A stretch of 64,000 nucleotides of DNA from Candidatus Peregrinibacteria bacterium (GTDB lineage: Bacteria > Patescibacteriota > Gracilibacteria > UBA1369), in the NCBI GenBank assembly GCA_003153355.1, contig PLYH01000006.1:70902-134901 (forward strand), written 5' to 3'. Made by a program: the position numbers and the translations under genes. The notes below the pieces were generated by a model. That model saw only the letters and a list, made by a program, of their open reading frames with translations. It ran no database searches and had not been told where the DNA came from. Below, in pieces: positions 53,707 to 60,128 of the stretch. The first letter of the stretch is position 1. Every line of letters starts with the position of its first letter.

Positions 53707-53729
53707 TGCCCCTGTTTTAAGTGATAATT

Positions 53730-54155
53730 ATGGCTTTTCAATTTAATCACACCTCGAATTTCACCAAAATGATCATTATCGTGGAATTTTTGGTGGTCTC
53801 GTATCTGCTCTACACTTTGACCAAATCCGTCTATCAAAGCTACCAGATCGATCAGGACATCTCGAATTTTAAAAACCAAAACGATCTGATAGCACAGGAA
53901 AACAAGCAGAAACAAGACGATTACAGCTATTACAGTTCTGACGCTTACATTGAAAAAATAGCAAAGCAGAATCTGGGCCTGGTGAACCAGGGTGAACAGG
54001 TTATTGTCATCCCTTCAACCGACGCTAACAGCAGGCAAACGAGCGCAGGTGATACTTCAGCGCAGGCGCAAAGTGACACGAATAGTATCCAGGCTCTTCC
54101 CAATCCGCAAAAATGGTGGAAATTTTTCTTTGACATTCATCAGGGGAAACAGTAA
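53730..54155 (+). CDS. FtsB/DivIC-like septum formation initiator
   Basis: About 141 residues from the ATG at 53730 (track start 53721 is a GTG in the leader). One membrane helix (MIIIVEFLVVSYLLYTLTKS), a coiled-coil linker (YQIDQDISNFKNQNDLIAQE), then the typical DAYIEKIAKQNLGLVNQGEQ, and a long Ser/Thr/Gln tail ending QKWWKFFFDIHQGKQ. FtsB-type proteins link outside peptidoglycan synthesis with the Z-ring. It is the last gene of the AT-rich half. Confidence 0.87.
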   Translation: MAFQFNHTSNFTKMIIIVEFLVVSYLLYTLTKSVYQSYQIDQDISNFKNQNDLIAQENKQKQDDYSYYSSDAYIEKIAKQNLGLVNQGEQVIVIPSTDANSRQTSAGDTSAQAQSDTNSIQALPNPQKWWKFFFDIHQGKQ

Positions 54156-54209
54156 ATTTCTTGTGCTTCGGTCAAGTTCATTGTGTTGTGAAGCATAAGC
54201 AAAATATGT

Positions 54210-54284
54210 CGCGGGGTAGAGCAGAGGCAGCTCGTCGGGCTCATAACCCGGAGGTCGTAGGTTCGAATCCTACCCCCGCTACCA
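54210..54284 (+). tRNA. Initiator tRNA-fMet(CAT)
   Basis: 75 bases with encoded CCA. Anticodon loop CTCATAA gives CAT. Initiator marks: unpaired 1:72 (C and T), three G-C pairs next to the loop (GGG/CCC) and A11:U24 in the D stem (GAGC/GCTC). T arm GTAGG-TTCGAAT-CCTAC. The acceptor end CCCCGCTACCA with T at 72 is common in Actinobacteria and relatives, so the tRNA may belong to the GC-rich half. The composition of the window switches at this gene. Confidence 0.94.
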
Positions 54285-54293
54285 TCGGTTTGA

Positions 54294-54326
54294 CAAAGGG
54301 GCCCGCAATCGCGGGTCCTTCTTTGT
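54294..54326 (+). terminator. Terminator after tRNA-fMet
   Basis: ACAAAGG-GGCCCGC, loop AATC, GCGGGTC-CTT-CTTTGT: a long GC-rich stem with a small bulge, followed by a T-rich stretch. Confidence 0.65.
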
Positions 54327-54404
54327 TTGTCCCGTGTCAGCCAGATTGAGCGCCATCTCAAGGAGTCATAATGGGGTGTAGACCAAAACCGTGAAGGCTC
54401 GAAC

Positions 54405-54887
54405 GTGAGTTGGTGGGTTTGGCTCGTTGTCGTTCTGATCGCGGCCGTTATCGAGGTCGCCGGCAGCGGTTTGGTGTTCATCGGAATTGCCGCCGCCGCC
54501 TTGGTCACCGCGCTGGTCGCGCTATTCATACCTTCGTTTCCCTTCCAAGCCGTGGTATTCGTGGCAGCCACGGCTCTCTACCTATTCCTGCTGCGACCAA
54601 CCGTGATCGCCCTTGTATCCGGCAGGAGGTCTACGGGTGGATCGATCTCCCCTGGCGTCGCTCTTGCGGGCAAGCGGGCAATCGTGTCACAGGTAGTAAC
54701 GGAAGATGGCGGCCAGATACGTGTCGGGCAGGGCGAATTCTGGAGCGCCAGGCTCTACAGCGCCGGCGAAAGCATCCCTATCGGCACTCGAGTCGACATA
54801 GTTCTCGTTGACGGCTTGGTGGCGCTGGTTGCTCCCATGGAGTTACCGTCGCCGGTGGGGACCAGTCACTCCTCGTCGTCCACATGA
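54405..54887 (+). CDS. NfeD-like membrane protein
   Basis: 160 residues, GTG start. Three or four membrane helices (WLVVVLIAAVIEVAGSGLVFIGIAAAALVTALVALF, AVVFVAATALYLFLLRPTVI) followed by an OB-fold-like domain (LAGKRAIVSQVVTEDGGQIRVGQGEFWSAR, GTRVDIVLVDGLVALVAPME). This is the short NfeDb form that partners with flotillin/SPFH proteins in membranes; no SPFH gene is adjacent here. First gene of the GC-rich half; convergent with and overlapping the next gene by 22 bases. Confidence 0.85.
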   Translation: MSWWVWLVVVLIAAVIEVAGSGLVFIGIAAAALVTALVALFIPSFPFQAVVFVAATALYLFLLRPTVIALVSGRRSTGGSISPGVALAGKRAIVSQVVTEDGGQIRVGQGEFWSARLYSAGESIPIGTRVDIVLVDGLVALVAPMELPSPVGTSHSSSST

Positions 54888-55138
54888 CGCATGAGCCGAT
54901 CGACCCGCCGGAGATCTTCGGCAATGTCGCGCGACTGACGCTCTAGGCGGCTGAGCACGTCGTCGGGACCCTGAACAGCCTCATCTTCGTCGAGTAGGCC
55001 CAGCACCTGTTCAGAAACGGTGCGCAGCTGCCTACGCAACTGACCGGCGGTCAGAGCCCCGGCGTGCTCGAGATCGCGGGCAGCTTGTTTGAAAGCGCGG
55101 TAAGCTCGTTCCACGTCGGAGCCATCCGGCCGTTCCAT
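54866..55138 (-). CDS. Small helical hypothetical protein
   Basis: 90 residues, highly charged, with long heptad-like helices (RAYRAFKQAARDLEHAGAL, RQLRTVSEQVLGLLDEDEAV, DVLSRLERQSRDIAEDLRRV). Likely a coiled-coil protein. A Shine-Dalgarno GAGGAG sits before the ATG at 55138. No family recognised. Its end overlaps the nfeD end. Confidence 0.6.
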   Translation of the reverse strand: MERPDGSDVERAYRAFKQAARDLEHAGALTAGQLRRQLRTVSEQVLGLLDEDEAVQGPDDVLSRLERQSRDIAEDLRRVDRLMRHVDDEE

Positions 55139-55208
55139 GCTTACGTTCTCCTCATGATTGAACCTAACGGAACTCGAACCGGATCCGTCGGGCTAGACTC
55201 GATTTGAC

Positions 55209-55805
55209 ATGGACATTGGAACGATTGGCGCCTCGACTTCCCATCTTCGGTATCTCTGCCGTGTATTCGGTCAAAGAGACGTGGCGCAGCCGCCAACGGC
55301 CGATGATCACGGCGTTGGAGCCTTCGTCAGTATCGCGCTCCCGTCTGACCGAGAACGAAAGCTAATCGGCATCATAGCCGATAGTATCCTGATCAATCCT
55401 GAATATGGAAATTATGGGCCACGCCTTTCGTCGGCCGAGGAGCTGACTATCTTTTCTCCCGACGCCCTCGATGAACGCGGCATTCTGGTGGTGATTCAGG
55501 TGCTTGGTTATGTCGACGAGCACGGGCCCCATCATGACATTCCACCCTGGACGGCACACGCCGGAGCTTTAGTTTCCACTTTGACAGCCGAAGACGTCAT
55601 TGCTTTCCACCGCGCTCCCGACGGAAGCTTCATGATGGGCTACCAGCCACGCATGATTCAGGCGAACGACGTTATATTGAGCAGCATTTTACTCAACACG
55701 ATTGAGCGCTTGGCTCCATCATTTCCCGATCAAACGGATCTGTTGGGTCTGCTTCGAGAAACACTTGCCTGGCAGACGGCTATAGGGCCGATGGCCCGAA
55801 CGTAG
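55209..55805 (+). CDS. Hypothetical protein with a HAS-barrel-like start
   Basis: 198 residues, not firmly recognised. The N-terminal 110 residues look like a beta barrel (ASTSHLRYLCRVFGQRDV, GAFVSIALPSDRERKLIGIIADSILI, GILVVIQVLGYVDEHGPHHD), the shape of HAS-barrel domains that begin HerA-type ATPases. The rest is helical (AEDVIAFHRAPDGSFMMGYQP, LLRETLAWQTAIGPMA). No ATPase or nuclease gene lies beside it in the window, so the guess is weak. Confidence 0.55.
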   Translation: MDIGTIGASTSHLRYLCRVFGQRDVAQPPTADDHGVGAFVSIALPSDRERKLIGIIADSILINPEYGNYGPRLSSAEELTIFSPDALDERGILVVIQVLGYVDEHGPHHDIPPWTAHAGALVSTLTAEDVIAFHRAPDGSFMMGYQPRMIQANDVILSSILLNTIERLAPSFPDQTDLLGLLRETLAWQTAIGPMART

Positions 55806-55823
55806 CAGCGCGCCGGAGATCGC

Positions 55824-56171
55824 CTAAACGGCAGGCTCGACCAGGAGAGGTCGAGCGGCGATCCTGCGCTTGGTCTCAAACTCAGGTGCAATACGCTCCC
55901 GGCGATCGAGAACCTTGCCAACAATTTCGAGTTCGCCTGGAGTGAGATTCAGAAATACCAGGCCGCCGATAACTCCCGCGAGCGCGAACCACGGCAGCTC
56001 GACCAACTGATTCGTCACCAACTCTTGACGGATGACGAAATTGTCCTTGCGCACCAGCAGGACGGTACCCAGTATCTGTTCATGCGCGTCCACTACGTGC
56101 ATGCCGTACTGGAGTGGGAATCTCCCACCATCAGACCGCTCGCTCACTCCCACGCAGCCGCCCCACCACAC
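55824..56171 (-). CDS. PRC-barrel/DUF2171-like small protein
   Basis: 115 residues as given. From residue 24 (MHVVDAHEQILGTVLLVRKDNFVIRQE) it reads as a PRC-barrel-like fold, often found in stress or RNA-related proteins. The track begins at a GTG (56171); the ATG at 56102 is as likely and would give 92 residues. The C-terminal part, RRERIAPEFETKRRIAARPLLVEP, is basic. Confidence 0.5.
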   Translation of the reverse strand: MWWGGCVGVSERSDGGRFPLQYGMHVVDAHEQILGTVLLVRKDNFVIRQELVTNQLVELPWFALAGVIGGLVFLNLTPGELEIVGKVLDRRERIAPEFETKRRIAARPLLVEPAV

Positions 56172-56523
56172 GTCTTCGTATACAGCATAAATAGTACATG
56201 GCTCTGTGTCAATAAGAAATTTCGGACGAGTAAATGTTCAATGAATATGTCGTATCAACATGTAAGGGTGTTGTCCGGACGCGTTTGGTATTTGACACGT
56301 GAGCCTGTCGTGTCAATATATGCCACCATTACGATGTGCGTGCGCACCCTACCGTGACACTGCTTTTCTTCGCACCACAAACGCGTAATCAGCCTCATTC
56401 ATCCGCCCCAGTAACTACTTACGTATCCTATTCAGCGAGGATTCATGTTAGATGTGGAGAATAGAAGTGTGATCTGGCTCTCAGTAGCCAGGTTGTAGGG
56501 CCCAATTTGACTGGAAGTGGTTT
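56172..56523. other. AT-richer spacer with an operator-like inverted repeat
   Basis: A 352-base gap without a convincing gene, AT-richer than its surroundings. It holds TTGACACG (56292-56299) and CGTGTCAA (56309-56316), a perfect 8-base inverted repeat with 9 bases between, and a related TGTGTCAA at 56203-56210. It lies between divergent genes (the PRC-like gene and the sigma factor), so these may be regulator sites. A 110-residue ORF at 56025-56357 is not convincing. Confidence 0.35.
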
Positions 56524-57129
56524 GTGTCTGTATCTCCTGCTATAACGCCCGCTGAGGCTGCGGTCTGGGGTGGTACGGCATTCCCCGAATCGCTATTCAT
56601 TGCCCAGCTTCGGCTTCAAGATTCGGAAGCCTTTGCCTGTATGTACGACCGGTACAAGACGCCTATCTACAACTACCTTCTCCGGCTCACCGGCACCGTG
56701 GAATTGGCGGACGATCTGACCGCGGATACCTTCCTCAGTGCCTTCGAGGCTCTACCTGGTCTCCGCGCGGACTCAGCGATTTCCGCGTGGCTCTATCGCA
56801 TAGCTTCGAATCGGTTCAAAGACGTGCTCCGCCGTCGCAAGATCATCAACTGGTTGAGCCTTGGAGATCGGAAGGATGCGGAACGCCTGCTGTCCGCCAA
56901 CGGCGGAGAGGATTCTGTACCCGAGCGAGAGCTCGTGCAGATCGCTTTGCGAAACATCAAACCCGACTATGCAATATGTTTGACACTTCGTCTGGCCGAA
57001 GGGTTCTCCACCGAGGAGACCGCCGCGATCTTGAAGGCAACTCCGGACTCAATCCGTATGCGGTTGTGCCGGGCGCGACAGATGTTCAAGACCGCCTACG
57101 CGCAAGCCGAGCGGGGCGAGATTTCGTAG
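56524..57129 (+). CDS. ECF-type sigma-70 family RNA polymerase sigma factor
   Basis: 201 residues, GTG start with GGAAG upstream. Sigma region 2: EAFACMYDRYKTPIYNYLLRLTG, ADDLTADTFLSAFEALPG, AISAWLYRIASNRFKDVLRRR; region 4: IKPDYAICLTLRLAEGFSTEETAAIL, KATPDSIRMRLCRARQMFKT. No anti-sigma gene is found next to it; the convergent neighbour is a methyltransferase. The preceding spacer holds operator-like repeats. Confidence 0.95.
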   Translation: MSVSPAITPAEAAVWGGTAFPESLFIAQLRLQDSEAFACMYDRYKTPIYNYLLRLTGTVELADDLTADTFLSAFEALPGLRADSAISAWLYRIASNRFKDVLRRRKIINWLSLGDRKDAERLLSANGGEDSVPERELVQIALRNIKPDYAICLTLRLAEGFSTEETAAILKATPDSIRMRLCRARQMFKTAYAQAERGEIS

Positions 57130-57163
57130 GCCGAACGGATCGACTGGCGAGCTTGAAGCGAGG

Positions 57164-57922
57164 CTACTTGTAGCCGCCAAAAACTGCGTGACCGGAGCGA
57201 GCCCAAAACACCTCGACTCCTGTGAAGCCTGCTTGTCGAAGCCAATCCATGTGCTCGGGAATAGTCGATGGATGGTCGAACTCGTCATCTGGGAACTCGA
57301 AGAGATTCCACTCAAGCTCGATGAATTGTCTATAGTCATCCAATGTCCCGGTGCGCGAGAGTGACAGCGCTCTAACGTCATCCTCGTAGGACCGCTGGTA
57401 ATAGGCTCTGGCACGAGAACCATTCGGTTGGATCACATCCGCAATGAGCAACGCTCCGCCTGCCTCGAGCTTCTGATACAGAGCACGATATAGCTCCCTT
57501 TTCCCGTTTCCATCAAGGTGATGGAGAACCAGGCTGCTGACGAAAGCTCGCACCGCGTCGGGAATTGAGTCAACCCATGCATCTTCCACGAGATTGAACT
57601 GTTTCAACTCAACTCGGTCGAGAGATTCTGAAAGCTCTTTGCTCGCCGCCTCGAGCATCGCGCGTGACCCATCCAGCCCGATCACTCGCGCTCGCGGGAA
57701 ACGCTGCAATATCGCGTGACTCAACCACCCAGCGCCCACGCCGATGTCGACGGCAGTGAAGGCGTCATCCTCCGCGACCGAAATTAGGTCCACGATAGCC
57801 CGACCGATTTCCTCTCGCCATGGCACGAAAATCGCGCCGTGTTCAATGAACACCGCGGAGGTTTCCTCGCTCCACGTTTCAACTGCTTTCTCTGAATCCA
57901 CATCCAATCGTATCGGGCACAA
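57164..57922 (-). CDS. Class I SAM-dependent methyltransferase
   Basis: 252 residues. Motif I FTAVDIGVGAGWLSHAILQRF, then VIGLDGSRAMLEAASKEL and VRAFVSSLVLHHLDGNGKREL, and GGALLIADVIQPNG. Start TTG at 57922 with AGGAG six bases upstream. The substrate is unknown. Convergent with the sigma factor gene. Confidence 0.87.
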   Translation of the reverse strand: MCPIRLDVDSEKAVETWSEETSAVFIEHGAIFVPWREEIGRAIVDLISVAEDDAFTAVDIGVGAGWLSHAILQRFPRARVIGLDGSRAMLEAASKELSESLDRVELKQFNLVEDAWVDSIPDAVRAFVSSLVLHHLDGNGKRELYRALYQKLEAGGALLIADVIQPNGSRARAYYQRSYEDDVRALSLSRTGTLDDYRQFIELEWNLFEFPDDEFDHPSTIPEHMDWLRQAGFTGVEVFWARSGHAVFGGYK

Positions 57923-57993
57923 CGTAAACTCCTGAAGAGCGTCAGGCGAAGCTCATCTCTATTGGCCCGGCGTGACGATTTCAGGGAGGCTTG

Positions 57994-60030
57994 ATGGCCG
58001 CGAAGACCGAGGGGGTGCTGCCACCTGTTCCACGGAGCCTTTCCGTGCCTTCGAGGGAATCCGCTGTTTCCCGTCAGTCTGGGAGTCCTCGCCTTACCGT
58101 CGCGGGTTTGCTCCTCGCCGGCATTGTCATAGCGGCATTTGGCCTGCGCGTCTGGGCGGTCGGCGAGCGTGCCATGCATCTGGACGAGTCGACCGTAGCC
58201 TGGTTCGCCTGGCAGCTTCTGACCGGCCATGGATATTCGTACGATCCCGTGTATCACGGGCCATTTCAGCACGAAGTACTTGCTCTCATCTTTCTTTTGT
58301 TCGGCTCCAGCCAGACCAGCGCGAGGATGCTGGCCGTCGTCCTGGGTACGGGCTTGGTCGTCCTTCCATGGTTTATTCGCGACTACCTCGGCAAGGCGAC
58401 TGCCCTCATGGCCTGCTTTCTGCTCGCCGTCTCTCCGTCATTCGTGTACTTCGCCCGTTTCGAGCGTGACGACACCTACATGGAGTTCTTCACGTTCCTG
58501 ATGGTGATCTTCGCGATGCGCTTCCTGCGCGACCGCCGGCCTTGGCAGATCTACTCCGCGACCGCGACGTTCGCCCTGGCGTTCGCAACCAAGGAGAGCA
58601 TCTATATCGTGGCCTTCATCTTCGGCACGTATGCGGTTATCTATCTGGCCGGTCGTTTCATTGGAAGAACCGGCGCCGGACACCGGCTGGCGAAGGCATC
58701 CGGGGCGTTACCCATGCCACTGCTGATCGCATTGCTCGTCGTGCTGACCCTGGCGTTGATCATCACGCCGGTTTCGGAGTTGTACGTGCCTGTACCGGCG
58801 GTGGCGTGGGTTCTTATAGCGCTCGGCGTAGCCGCCGGCGCCGTTGCCACGGCCGCGACGTCCGAAAGCTCAAGTCAATCCCTTGCTCCCTGGAAGCAGA
58901 TGTGGCGCCGGCAATGGATAAGCGGCCTCACGATTGCCTTGGCGATCATTGTCCTGATGTACTCGACCTTCGGTACTAATCTCAATGGCCTGTGGGATCA
59001 GGCTCACCCGTTCTTCAACAACGGACACACCTGTCCCTTTCCGCTCGCCTTCAATCTAGATGCCTGTCGCAAGGACATCATCGGCGGGCTCTTCTACTGG
59101 CTCAGCCAGCACAAGGTTGCCCGAGGCGGCCAGCCCTGGTACTACTACTTCTTGATCTATGGACTGTACGAGCAGCTGGCAATAGTGTTCAGCGTGATCG
59201 CGATAGGGCGCACCCTTGCCGATCGCGGACTGGCCCTGGGCAATCGAACGCTCAGGATGTTCTTTACCTACTGGGGTGTGCTGGCCTTCATAGTGTATTC
59301 GTGGGCGGGCGAGAAGTTTCCGTGGCTGGGCATCCATCCCCTACTTCCAATCACCGTTCTGGCCGCGTTTGGCCTCACGGATGTAATAGCGACCGCGTGG
59401 TCACGAACACGCGATCCGTCAAGGTCAAACGCTCACCGAACTCCGTGGCGCGTGGTCAGCAGGACAGTGTTGTTAGCCGGAATCGGACTGATTGTGATCG
59501 AGCTGCATAACACCTACGAGCTGAACTTCGTGAATGGCGCCAATCCGGTTGAGATGATGGTATATGTCCAGAGTGCGCCCGATACCGTCACCGATGCAAA
59601 CCGGATCGGCGTTCTGTCCAATCGAGCCACAAAGGGCACCACTCTGCCTGTAACAATCGACTCTGCCGATGCGTGGCCATTTGCCTGGTATCTCAGAAAC
59701 ATGTCCAATGTCGGCTATCCCACGGGGGCGCAATCGGTGAAGCCGCCATATTCCAAGAATCCGATAGTGATTCTCGATCAAACCGATGCCGAAACTCTGC
59801 CTGTGCCCGCCTCCCTCAGGACGCAATACACTCGGACGCTCCGGCGACTCGACTGGTGGTTTCCCGAGGACTATAAGACGTGGACCTGGCAAAGTTTTGG
59901 ACAGAAGGTGCTCAACCCCAATTCATGGCGGGCAATCTGGAACTGGGAAACAGTCCGGACGCCCTTTGGGCCACGTGACGGAACGTTGTATTACCTATAT
60001 GTGAAGAAGGGATACTTTGCGCCGTTCTAG
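57994..60030 (+). CDS. Agl23-type (TIGR03663) GT-C family membrane protein
   Basis: 678 residues from the ATG at 57994 with AGGGAGG 4-10 bases upstream. Around eleven membrane helices and the GT-C signature in the first outside loop, AMHLDESTVAWFAWQLL, and the second loop RFERDDTYMEFFTFLMV. Other marks: YHGPFQHE, WLSQHKVARGGQPWYYYFLI, and SWAGEKFPWLGIHPLLPI. TIGR03663 proteins are linked to lipid-linked sugar flipping or glycosyl transfer in archaea and Chloroflexota. A shared architecture with the next gene suggests tandem duplication. Confidence 0.85.
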   Translation: MAAKTEGVLPPVPRSLSVPSRESAVSRQSGSPRLTVAGLLLAGIVIAAFGLRVWAVGERAMHLDESTVAWFAWQLLTGHGYSYDPVYHGPFQHEVLALIFLLFGSSQTSARMLAVVLGTGLVVLPWFIRDYLGKATALMACFLLAVSPSFVYFARFERDDTYMEFFTFLMVIFAMRFLRDRRPWQIYSATATFALAFATKESIYIVAFIFGTYAVIYLAGRFIGRTGAGHRLAKASGALPMPLLIALLVVLTLALIITPVSELYVPVPAVAWVLIALGVAAGAVATAATSESSSQSLAPWKQMWRRQWISGLTIALAIIVLMYSTFGTNLNGLWDQAHPFFNNGHTCPFPLAFNLDACRKDIIGGLFYWLSQHKVARGGQPWYYYFLIYGLYEQLAIVFSVIAIGRTLADRGLALGNRTLRMFFTYWGVLAFIVYSWAGEKFPWLGIHPLLPITVLAAFGLTDVIATAWSRTRDPSRSNAHRTPWRVVSRTVLLAGIGLIVIELHNTYELNFVNGANPVEMMVYVQSAPDTVTDANRIGVLSNRATKGTTLPVTIDSADAWPFAWYLRNMSNVGYPTGAQSVKPPYSKNPIVILDQTDAETLPVPASLRTQYTRTLRRLDWWFPEDYKTWTWQSFGQKVLNPNSWRAIWNWETVRTPFGPRDGTLYYLYVKKGYFAPF

Positions 60031-60128
60031 CTTCGACGCCTCCGTCGACACGCTCACGGATCCGGAATGTTGCGCTCCGAGTCGAGTCGTGAGTATGCGC
60101 GTGCATTGTTGGGGAAAGGTGACCCGAG

